NCBI GenBank assembly: GCA_947176355.1
Contig: CAMWQY010000134.1
Coordinates: 1-7,199, forward strand
Origin: an uncultured Porphyromonadaceae bacterium
GTDB taxonomy: Bacteria; Bacteroidota; Bacteroidia; Bacteroidales; Muribaculaceae
Length of the DNA: 7,199 bases
Reading direction: 5' to 3'
Of this stretch, positions 1 through 5,526 are shown piece by piece. Within the stretch, counting starts at the first letter, position 1. Each line of letters opens with the position of its first letter. A program made the position numbers and the translations under genes. Below the pieces are notes generated by a model that was not told the DNA's origin, did not search any database, and saw only the letters and a list, made by a program, of their open reading frames with translations.

Positions 1-22
1 CATTTGTCTTCTTGTAGTCCAT
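1..22 (-). CDS. rpoZ: Omega-like RNA polymerase subunit, first 7 codons only
   Basis: Reading the minus strand from an ATG at 22-20 gives MDYKKTN and then the window ends. This short start matches the N-terminus I know from the omega-like RNA polymerase subunit of Bacteroidales, which is small and commonly sits directly downstream of bamD. Omega helps assemble and stabilise the RNA polymerase core. The gap to the bamD stop is 72 bases (23-94), AT-rich, with no TAnnTTTG box that I can find, so the two genes are probably co-transcribed. Seven residues are thin evidence: the call rests on the match plus the gene order, and the next bases outside the window would settle it. Confidence 0.6.
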
Positions 23-94
23 AATATGCAATTATGATTTACGTATAGGATTGTGTATATATTTTCTAATGAAATTAAAACATAGAGGGAAGCA

Positions 95-907
95 TCACTC
101 TCCAATATGTTTCGATGCAATATTGAATATAGATTTAGCTTCTGAGAGATTCTTTGATTCAGGATATGTATTGATAAATGAGTAATATTCATCTATCACG
201 TCGCGATATCTGTCTTCACTCTTTTCAGCCACAGAATTCTTTGCCTGCTGGAACTTGGCTTTTAATATCAGCATTTCAAAATCCTCGCGATATTTTGAAT
301 AGGGGAATTCCTTCAGAGCATTCTTTGAAGTGATCACACACGACTCATAATTATTCCCGAGGAAATTTCCAAGATTATAATAAAGCTGAGCATTCTGAAG
401 CTGCTTGAGCGTCAACTTATCCTGCAATTCGAAAATAGAGTTCTTCGCAAGACCTGCCTTATCACTGTTAGGGAAGTAATCCAAAAATCCTTGCAATTCC
501 TCGATGGCTTTCAGCGTGATCGACTGATCAAGCTGAGGTTCGGGACTATCCAAGTAATAGCCGTAGCCACAATAGAATCGAGCCAATTCGGCATACTTGC
601 CTCTGGGATACCTTTGATAATAATTTTTAAAGTAAACTCCGGAATTCTGATAATCCTTGTTCTCGAAGTAAGACATCGCCAAGAGGAAAGTGGCGTCTTC
701 ACCGTTCTCAGTGCCTCGCAACGGCATCTGCAAATCTTGCAGAAGCGTTATCGCCTGCATATATTTTCTACCTTCGTATGCACGCTTGGCATAATCGAAC
801 TTATACATTATATCGGTGCTTTTCAGCACTTTGTTATATTCTCCGCATGAAGTCAAAATTAATGCAGACAAGGAGAACAAAATATATATCTTCAGAAATC
901 TTTTCAT
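95..907 (-). CDS. bamD: Outer-membrane assembly lipoprotein BamD
   Basis: BamD is the essential TPR-containing lipoprotein of the BAM complex; anchored to the periplasmic face of the outer membrane, it works with BamA to insert beta-barrel proteins. The 270-residue product starts with a basic end and a hydrophobic stretch (residues 5-19) followed by the lipobox LTSC, with Cys21 as the predicted lipidated residue. The mature part is almost all helical TPR-like units with typical signatures: AKRAYEGRKYMQAITLLQ (about 40-57), a unit with FENKDYQNSGVYFKNYYQRYP (81-101), FLDYFPNS (141-148) and NNYESCVITSKNALKEFPYS (185-204). Length and repeat layout fit the family. It starts at ATG 907-905, the only start that gives a complete signal peptide, and ends in TGA at 97-95. 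It is divergent from the PASTA gene and lies upstream of an omega-like gene. A generic TPR lipoprotein is the only alternative I considered. Confidence 0.9.
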   Translation of the reverse strand: MKRFLKIYILFSLSALILTSCGEYNKVLKSTDIMYKFDYAKRAYEGRKYMQAITLLQDLQMPLRGTENGEDATFLLAMSYFENKDYQNSGVYFKNYYQRYPRGKYAELARFYCGYGYYLDSPEPQLDQSITLKAIEELQGFLDYFPNSDKAGLAKNSIFELQDKLTLKQLQNAQLYYNLGNFLGNNYESCVITSKNALKEFPYSKYREDFEMLILKAKFQQAKNSVAEKSEDRYRDVIDEYYSFINTYPESKNLSEAKSIFNIASKHIGE

Positions 908-969
908 TTATACGTATAAATCATTTGCGATTTAAGCATCCAATTCGCTCATTTCGCATATTTAGCACG

Positions 970-977
970 CAAAGTTA
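970..977 (-). promoter_or_regulatory. Probable bamD promoter, -7 box
   Basis: Read on the minus strand this is TAACTTTG, an exact match to the Bacteroidota -7 consensus TAnnTTTG. Transcription would begin around 964-960, leaving a leader of roughly 55 bases before the bamD ATG at 907. A good -33 TTTG at the usual distance is not present; the nearest, at 993-990 and 996-994, sit too close. The call therefore rests on the -7 box and its position. Confidence 0.55.
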
Positions 978-1021
978 ATAAAAAAACTTCAAACAACGAT
1001 GATTTTTCCATAAAAAATTAT

Positions 1022-1029
1022 TAACTTTG
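1022..1029 (+). promoter_or_regulatory. Probable promoter of the PASTA-rluD run, -7 box
   Basis: TAACTTTG matches the Bacteroidota -7 consensus TAnnTTTG exactly and lies 29 bases before the PASTA start codon, predicting a leader of only about 20-25 bases. No clear TTTG is seen about 19-20 bases upstream, where the sequence is a T-rich run (1002-1007). This is the only TAnnTTTG box I noticed on the plus strand before the gap at 4214-4338, so it probably drives the whole run to 4213. Confidence 0.6.
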
Positions 1030-1058
1030 AAGTCGATTTCAAAATTTATTCGTTTCTT

Positions 1059-1772
1059 ATGAAAGAAAAAGGATTTGTTGCTAAGCATCCTGTGCTCGCA
1101 AACTTTATAATAATCATACTTGTAGCTATTGCCGGGCTGGGCATAGTATACTTCTCTTTCGCCATTTTCACCCGCCATGGAGAAAGCAGCGTAGTGCCCG
1201 GCGTAGAAAAAATGTCGTATACCCAGGCTATAGAAATTCTGCATTCAAAAGGATTTAAGGTTGACATCCGTGACTCACTTTATAAGGAAGACGAAAAACC
1301 GGGATATGTCATCGAGCAATTCCCTAAATCGAACTCCATAGTGAAACCCGGAAGAAAGATTTTCTTATATATAAATGCGGTCCACCCAAAGGAGGTCATC
1401 ATTGATGAAGACAATAATCCTCGTGAGGATGCTCTGAAGTCGACATCTTTCCGTCAAGGAAAAGCCCGTCTTGAAGAACTTGGATTCAAGAATATACGCG
1501 TCATCAAGATTCTTGGTGAAAATGACTGTATTTCTAAAATATATGCAAATGGGAAGGTGGTCAAAAAATTGCAGAAAGTCCCTGTAAATGCCCACATAGT
1601 AATGGAGGTATTCGATGGTAATTTAGATGCCGTCAGAGACTCTTTGCAAAATGACCTCGACCCTTCTTACCTCGTAGGTCAGCCATTAGAATCAGAAGAA
1701 ACCCAGTCTTCAGAAACATACGAAACAGAAGAGACAGAAACAACCGAACCGGAATCGTATGAATATTATTGA
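1059..1772 (+). CDS. Membrane-anchored PASTA-domain protein
   Basis: The 237-residue product has a short basic N-terminus, one membrane segment (about residues 14-38) and an outward-facing rest, so it is probably a single-pass inner-membrane protein with periplasmic domains. Two PASTA-like units follow. The first (about 44-108) has VVPGVEKMSYTQAIEIL, GFKVDI, PGYVIEQFPK and VKPGRKIFLYI. The second (about 109-186) is more divergent, with ARLEELGFKNIRVI and VVKKLQKVPVNAHIVMEV. PASTA units bind peptidoglycan fragments or beta-lactams in kinases and penicillin-binding proteins of other bacteria; here no kinase or transpeptidase domain is attached, so the role is unknown and a cell-wall link is inference. 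The C-terminus (about 207-237) is a low-complexity tail rich in Glu, Thr and Ser ending in YEYY. The gene overlaps rluD by 14 bases. The ATG at 1059 is chosen because it precedes the membrane segment and follows the promoter closely. Confidence 0.85.
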   Translation: MKEKGFVAKHPVLANFIIIILVAIAGLGIVYFSFAIFTRHGESSVVPGVEKMSYTQAIEILHSKGFKVDIRDSLYKEDEKPGYVIEQFPKSNSIVKPGRKIFLYINAVHPKEVIIDEDNNPREDALKSTSFRQGKARLEELGFKNIRVIKILGENDCISKIYANGKVVKKLQKVPVNAHIVMEVFDGNLDAVRDSLQNDLDPSYLVGQPLESEETQSSETYETEETETTEPESYEYY

Positions 1773-2865
1773 TAAGGAATGTATGCCCTCGTCCGAACAA
1801 GAAATTATCGAAGATGATAATTTTGAAACAGACGAAGTAGCAGAGCCATCGTTCGTAACTGAAGACGGACGCGAACTATACGAGCACTTCCGCTTTGAGG
1901 CTGACAAGGGACAGCAACTTCTTCGTGTCGACAAGTTTCTCGTTGACCGCATGACCAAGACATCTCGCAACCGAATTCAGCAGGCTGCTGATGCCGGTTG
2001 CATAATTGTCAACGGCAAACCCGTCAAGTCAAGCTACAAGGTGAAGCCTCTTGATGTGGTAAGCATCGTGATGGACCGACCCAGATATGAGTGTGAGATC
2101 ATAGCTGAAGATATTCCTCTCGACATTGTATACGAGGATGCCGATGTGCTCGTAGTCAATAAGCCTGCCGGCCTTGTGGTTCACCCCGGACACGGCAACT
2201 ATCATGGCACTCTCGTCAATGCCTTGGCATATTATTTCCGGGATAATCCCGACTATGACGTAAGTGACCCTCGACTTGGTCTCGTACATAGAATAGACAA
2301 GGATACAAGCGGTCTTTTAGTCGTCGCCAAAACGCCGGAAGCAAAGACCGACCTGGGGCTTCAATTCTTCAATAAGACAACAAGACGAGAATATGTAGCC
2401 CTTGTTTGGGGAGACTTCAAGGAAGACTCCGGCACTATTGTTGGCAATATTGCACGCAATCCACGCAACAAACTTCAAATGGCTGTCTTTTCTGACCCGG
2501 AAATTGGGAAACACGCCGTGACGCACTACAAAGTGATCGAACGATTCGGCTATGTTACTTGCGTCAAATGCGTGCTTGAAACCGGTCGCACACATCAGAT
2601 TCGTGTCCACATGCTTTCACAGGGACACCCTCTATTCAATGATGCACGATATGGAGGCGACAAGATTTTAAAAGGTACTACTTTTACCAAATACAAGCAG
2701 TTTATTGAAAACTGTTTCCAGACCTGTCCACGACAAGCGCTCCATGCCAGGACCTTAGGATTCCGACATCCACGCACCGGAGAGCAGATGGACTTCGAAT
2801 GCCCCATTCCTCCCGATATGACGGAATTGTTGGATAAGTGGCGGACATATAGAAGTAATAATTGA
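1759..2865 (+). CDS. rluD: RluA/RluD-family 23S rRNA pseudouridine synthase
   Basis: This enzyme isomerises uridine to pseudouridine in structured RNA; RluD proper acts on helix 69 of 23S rRNA. The 368-residue product has an acidic N-terminal extension (1-40), an S4 RNA-binding domain (about 55-105, with LLRVDKFLVDRM and AGCIIVNGKPV) and a synthase domain from about 120. The catalytic motif HRIDKDTSGL is at 177-186, with Asp180 as the nucleophile; other family motifs are VNKPAGLVVHPG (133-144), GRTHQIRVH (276-284) and QALHARTLGFRHP (326-338). RluD over RluC is favoured by overall resemblance only. The start is uncertain: ATG 1759 overlaps the upstream gene, while an in-frame ATG at 1783 (360 residues) is preceded by AAGGAA at 1774-1779; neither choice touches the S4 domain. 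The stop codon lies inside a short direct repeat, which also supplies part of the last two codons. Probably translationally coupled to the PASTA gene. Confidence 0.88.
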   Translation: MNIIDKECMPSSEQEIIEDDNFETDEVAEPSFVTEDGRELYEHFRFEADKGQQLLRVDKFLVDRMTKTSRNRIQQAADAGCIIVNGKPVKSSYKVKPLDVVSIVMDRPRYECEIIAEDIPLDIVYEDADVLVVNKPAGLVVHPGHGNYHGTLVNALAYYFRDNPDYDVSDPRLGLVHRIDKDTSGLLVVAKTPEAKTDLGLQFFNKTTRREYVALVWGDFKEDSGTIVGNIARNPRNKLQMAVFSDPEIGKHAVTHYKVIERFGYVTCVKCVLETGRTHQIRVHMLSQGHPLFNDARYGGDKILKGTTFTKYKQFIENCFQTCPRQALHARTLGFRHPRTGEQMDFECPIPPDMTELLDKWRTYRSNN

Positions 2866-2916
2866 GAATTGAGAGGACGCAGGCTGGAAAGCCTGCTTTC
2901 CATGAAAATTGAGAAT
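2860..2916. repeat. Hairpin flanked by AATTGAGA direct repeats
   Basis: The octamer AATTGAGA occurs three times, at 2860-2867, 2867-2874 and 2907-2914; the first and third extend to a shared 10-mer, AATTGAGAAT. Between them sits a strong hairpin: GCAGGCT (2879-2885), loop GGAA, AGCCTGC (2890-2896). A competing pairing is GGAAAGC (2886-2892) with GCTTTCC (2895-2901). The T run after the hairpin is only three bases, so it is a poor terminator; a processing signal or a copy of an interspersed repeat fits better. The left repeat contains the rluD stop codon and the right end lies 8 bases before the maf start. Confidence 0.65.
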
Positions 2917-2924
2917 ATTTTCTT

Positions 2925-3509
2925 ATGCTTGATAATATACGTAAATATAAAGTTGTGCTGGCAAGCAAGTCTCCAAGAAGGAAAGAGCTTCTTGGGATGC
3001 TTGACATCCCATTTGAAATTAAAGTAAAAGAAGGAATCGACGAGACATATCCCGCCGATATGCCCGCCAATGAGGTAGCCGAGTATCTTTCCTGCCTTAA
3101 AGGGAAAGCATACGCAGCTGATATTAAAGAAAACGAATTGGTAATCACTGCAGATACCATCGTCATTCTCGATGAAAAGATCTACGGCAAACCTCATAGT
3201 ATAGAAGATGCCATAGAGATGCTGATGCAGCTCCAAGGACGCACTCATACCGTCGCTTCCGGAGTCTGTGTGGCTACAAAAGACAAAATCGTCAGCTTCA
3301 CTACTATGACAGCTGTCACTTTTGCCCCTCTTACGAGAGATGAAGCTTCTTGGTATGTGGAAAAATACCGTCCACTCGATAAAGCCGGTGCATACGGGAT
3401 TCAAGAATGGATCGGTTGCGCCGCTGTGGCAAGTATAGACGGAAGTTTCTATAATGTCATGGGTCTTCCCGTACATCAGCTCTACAATGTCTTAAAAAAC
3501 GATTTCTAA
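2925..3509 (+). CDS. maf: Maf-family nucleoside triphosphate pyrophosphatase
   Basis: Maf proteins are cytoplasmic house-cleaning enzymes that hydrolyse non-canonical or excess nucleoside triphosphates (dTTP, UTP and modified forms) to the monophosphate and pyrophosphate. The 194-residue product has the usual family length and all main motifs: ASKSPRRKELL at 13-23 (phosphate binding), ITADTIV at 74-80 with Asp77 as the expected catalytic acid, the GRTHTVASGVCV segment at 105-116, DKAGAYGIQEW at 152-162, and GSFYNVMGLP at 173-182. The DKAGAYGIQ form suggests the dTTP/UTP (YhdE-like) subgroup rather than the 7-methyl-GTP (YceF-like) one, but this is inferred. The ATG at 2925 is the first codon that gives the complete N-terminal strand; it has no clear ribosome-binding site, as is common in this phylum. 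It ends in TAATG, sharing one base with the next start codon, so the two genes are very likely translated together. Confidence 0.92.
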   Translation: MLDNIRKYKVVLASKSPRRKELLGMLDIPFEIKVKEGIDETYPADMPANEVAEYLSCLKGKAYAADIKENELVITADTIVILDEKIYGKPHSIEDAIEMLMQLQGRTHTVASGVCVATKDKIVSFTTMTAVTFAPLTRDEASWYVEKYRPLDKAGAYGIQEWIGCAAVASIDGSFYNVMGLPVHQLYNVLKNDF

Positions 3510-4213
3510 TGAAAGTAGAAGTAATCGGCACGGGAAACGTAGGAACACAATTTTCACGTATCTTCGGAGTCTCTCCTATTTCTCCGCGTACGCTTGAAGG
3601 ACTTCAGACCGATGCCGACCTATATATAATTGCAGTCAGTGATGCAGCGGTGAAGGAAGTTGCTGACAAATTGCCTGCTACCAATGGCATAGTGGTGCAC
3701 ACGACAGGAAGCGTACCCATGGAAGCACTCAGTGAAGTCAATTGCAAAGGATATGGTGTCGTCTACCCATTCCAGACCATTAGCAGCACTCGCCCACTCC
3801 CGGCAGAAAAAATTCCATTACTATTGGAGGCTTCTGACAATGAGACTCTTGAATTCCTGGAAAAGGTTGTCGCCGATGCAGGATTCACCAACACCGACAT
3901 CGCAGACAGCGACAAACGTCGTCAAGTGCACCTCACCGGAACTTTCGCATGCAACTTTACAAACGCGATGATAGCCATTAGCCAGAATATCCTTGACGAC
4001 TGCGGCATAGATCGGAAAATAATCAATCCACTCGTAGAAGAAACCATAGAAAAGCTAAAGACCGTTCCGGCTAAAGAAGCTCAGACAGGACCGGCAGTCA
4101 GAAAGGACGTACCGACCCTGCAAAAACATCTCGACCTTCTTTCCAGTCTTAAAATGAACAAAGAAGCTGAAATTTATAGTGTTATAAGTGATTATATAAT
4201 GAATAAAAAATAA
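3509..4213 (+). CDS. Rossmann-like plus DUF2520 protein (putative reductase)
   Basis: The 234-residue product has a dinucleotide-binding N-terminus and a helical C-terminal DUF2520 domain, a layout related to ProC-type and other NADP-dependent dehydrogenases; the substrate of this family is not known to me. The glycine motif VIGTGNVGTQ is at 5-14, a second beta-strand turn DADLYIIAVSDAAV at 35-48, and HTTGSVP at 64-70. The DUF2520 part shows YPFQT (86-90), HLTGTFACNFTN (141-152) and the TGPAVRKDVPTLQKHL segment (193-208). Only about 23 residues separate GNVG from DADLYI, where relatives as I remember them have about twice that, so the second strand and the usual NADP ribose/phosphate loop seem to be missing. 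The frame is open and the remaining motifs intact, so this looks like a real shortened form rather than a broken gene. It overlaps maf by one base and ends at TAA 4211-4213, followed by AT-rich DNA without a clear terminator. Confidence 0.83.
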   Translation: MKVEVIGTGNVGTQFSRIFGVSPISPRTLEGLQTDADLYIIAVSDAAVKEVADKLPATNGIVVHTTGSVPMEALSEVNCKGYGVVYPFQTISSTRPLPAEKIPLLLEASDNETLEFLEKVVADAGFTNTDIADSDKRRQVHLTGTFACNFTNAMIAISQNILDDCGIDRKIINPLVEETIEKLKTVPAKEAQTGPAVRKDVPTLQKHLDLLSSLKMNKEAEIYSVISDYIMNKK

Positions 4214-4272
4214 AAAATAATCATTTTAGAGACTTTTCACATTCTTTATTTTTCATTTAGTAATATTTTAAC

Positions 4273-4280
4273 TATCTTTG
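4273..4280 (+). promoter_or_regulatory. Probable promoter of the ROK kinase, -7 box
   Basis: TATCTTTG matches TAnnTTTG exactly. It lies in an AT-rich 125-base gap (4214-4338) and predicts a start near 4286 and a leader of about 50 bases. The -33 region (about 4245-4255) is T-rich without a perfect TTTG. I see no riboswitch-like or strong operator structure in the leader. Confidence 0.6.
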
Positions 4281-4338
4281 TATGTTGTAACTAACAGACA
4301 AGGAAATAATTTTTGTTTAACCTTAAATAAATCTCGGA

Positions 4339-5349
4339 ATGACTAAACCATACGTTTTAGGAGTTGATGTCGGCGGAACAAACACAGTGTTCGGTATCGT
4401 CGATGCTCGCGGACAGGTAATTGCCAGCGACTCCATAAAGACTAAGAAACACGCAGAGTTTGAAGACTATGTCAAAGAACTACATTCAAGCGTAGAGCGT
4501 CTGCTTCGTCTGAATGACGCTGAAGACAAGATCCAAGGTATTGGTATCGGCGCACCTAACGCCAACTACTACACCGGAGAAATTGTAAACCCGCCAAACC
4601 TCCCATGGGGACCGGTGATTCCTCTTGCAGAGAAAGTGAGTGAAGCTTTTGGTGGCGTCCCTGTAGCTGTGACTAATGATGCCAATGCAGCCGCTCTCGG
4701 CGAAATGACCTACGGTGCTGCTCGCGGTATGAAGGATTTCATCATGATCACCCTCGGCACCGGCGTCGGTTCAGGTATCGTCATCAATGGTCAGATGGTC
4801 TACGGTTCAGATGGAAATGCTGGAGAGCTCGGCCACCTTGTAATGAAACGCAATAATGGCCGTATGTGCGGTTGTGGGCGCACAGGATGTCTTGAAGCTT
4901 ACTGCTCTGCAACCGGAGTAGCACGCACGGCACGCGAATTCCTCGAAATCCGTCAGGAACCCTCTATGCTACGCAACATCGATATAGAAGACATCACTTC
5001 TAAAGATGTATATGACGCAGCGATGGCCGGCGATAAGATCGCAAAAGAAATTTTTGACTATACCGGAAAGATCCTTGGCGAAGCATTTGCCGACATGGTA
5101 GCATTCTCTTCCCCGCAGGCTATAATCCTCTTCGGTGGTCTTGCAAAGAGTGGCGATCTCCTCCTAAAACCGCTAAAGGAAGCATTTGAAAAGAATGTAA
5201 TGCCTATCTTCCGTGGAAAAACTCAGATCATAGTCTCCGAGCTTAAGGAAAGCGACGCAGCTGTACTCGGTGCTTCAGCCCTCGGTTGGGAAGCAAAACG
5301 TCGTTCCGAATCCTCTATTCCTCAGCCTCAAGATTCATCTGCAAATTAA
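4339..5349 (+). CDS. ROK-family sugar kinase, probable glucokinase
   Basis: ROK kinases phosphorylate hexoses such as glucose, N-acetylglucosamine or N-acetylmannosamine with ATP in the cytoplasm. The 336-residue product has the full fold: phosphate-1 loop LGVDVGGTNT at 7-16 (Asp10), GIGIGAPN at 67-74, sugar-binding NPPNLPW at 84-90, catalytic Asp114 in TNDANAA (112-118), phosphate-2 motif TLGTGVGSG at 138-146, and the ROK signature GELGH (162-166) leading into CGCGRTGCLE (177-186). His166, Cys177, Cys179 and Cys184 form the expected zinc site and Glu163, His166 and Glu186 line the sugar pocket. FGGLAKSGD (265-273) belongs to the adenosine-binding part. There is no N-terminal helix-turn-helix, so it is an enzyme, not a ROK repressor. 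Glucokinase is the usual assignment for this type in Bacteroidales, but sugar specificity cannot be read with certainty. The polar tail (320-336) is probably disordered. It has its own promoter and terminator, so it is likely a single-gene unit. Confidence 0.87.
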   Translation: MTKPYVLGVDVGGTNTVFGIVDARGQVIASDSIKTKKHAEFEDYVKELHSSVERLLRLNDAEDKIQGIGIGAPNANYYTGEIVNPPNLPWGPVIPLAEKVSEAFGGVPVAVTNDANAAALGEMTYGAARGMKDFIMITLGTGVGSGIVINGQMVYGSDGNAGELGHLVMKRNNGRMCGCGRTGCLEAYCSATGVARTAREFLEIRQEPSMLRNIDIEDITSKDVYDAAMAGDKIAKEIFDYTGKILGEAFADMVAFSSPQAIILFGGLAKSGDLLLKPLKEAFEKNVMPIFRGKTQIIVSELKESDAAVLGASALGWEAKRRSESSIPQPQDSSAN

Positions 5350-5371
5350 TTATTCCCAGATATTAAAGAAA

Positions 5372-5402
5372 AGCCGTATAAGCATTGTGAGCTTATACGG
5401 CT
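5372..5402 (+). terminator. Strong hairpin after the ROK kinase
   Basis: AGCCGTATAAGC (5372-5383) pairs perfectly with GCTTATACGGCT (5391-5402): 12 base pairs around a 7-base loop. On the plus strand it is followed by a T-rich but interrupted stretch (5405-5419), so it fits a factor-independent terminator 22 bases after the kinase stop. Because the stem is perfect and the left flank is A-rich, it could also act on the minus strand as a back-up stop for clpB transcripts. Confidence 0.8.
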
Positions 5403-5420
5403 AATATTTATTTTCTATTA

Positions 5421-5460
5421 GACTTGGCGGGGCGCATACGGAGCATGCTCTATTACGTTG
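5421..5460. other. GC-rich patch with a 10-base palindrome between terminators
   Basis: Between the two hairpins lies a short segment that is more GC-rich than the DNA around it (GGCGGGGCGC at 5426-5435), with the perfect palindrome GAGCATGCTC at 5441-5450. No reading frame or promoter box explains it. It may be a remnant of an interspersed repeat or a protein-binding site; I cannot tell which. Confidence 0.35.
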
Positions 5461-5470
5461 CTTGACTAAC

Positions 5471-5500
5471 AAAAAAGAGCCTCTCCCGAAGGAGAAGCCC
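5471..5500 (-). terminator. clpB terminator with UUCG tetraloop
   Basis: On the minus strand this is GGGCTTCTCC (5500-5491), loop TTCG, GGAGAGGCTC (5486-5477), then six T residues (5476-5471). The stem has 10 pairs including two G-U pairs, and the loop is the stable C(UUCG)G type. The two wobble positions become C-A and A-C mismatches in the plus-strand transcript, so the element is directional. It sits 26 bases after the clpB stop codon. Confidence 0.88.
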
Positions 5501-5526
5501 TCATCACACTATTCCTAAAGTAATGT

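Larger units (their letters stand above)
970..1029. repeat. Perfect 12-base inverted repeat spanning a divergent promoter
   Basis: CAAAGTTAATAA at 970-981 is the exact reverse complement of TTATTAACTTTG at 1018-1029, separated by 36 AT-rich bases. Each arm contains a complete -7 box, one facing bamD and one facing the PASTA gene, so the symmetry may reflect two copies of the same favoured promoter core rather than a protein-binding site. Identity stops sharply at both ends of the arms. Confidence 0.75.

Noticed and set aside
491..978. Plus-strand open frames at 491-850 and 778-978
   Set aside because: They are antisense to bamD or its leader; composition follows the complementary codons of bamD and no family is recognisable.
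985..1007. Classical -33 TTTG boxes for the two divergent promoters
   Set aside because: The candidate TTG/TTTG strings (990-996 on the minus strand) are 12-16 bases from the -7 box instead of about 19-20, and the plus side has none.
2595..3476. Long minus-strand open frame (293 codons) across the rluD-maf junction, and a shorter one at 2702-3166
   Set aside because: Both run antisense to rluD and maf, whose protein motifs are unmistakable. The translations show no recognisable domain and have the irregular Cys/Ser/His-rich look of shadow frames.
4203..4259. Possible terminator after the DUF2520 gene from A-rich and T-rich runs facing each other
   Set aside because: Pairing would be A-T only and interrupted, with no GC core; composition alone explains it.
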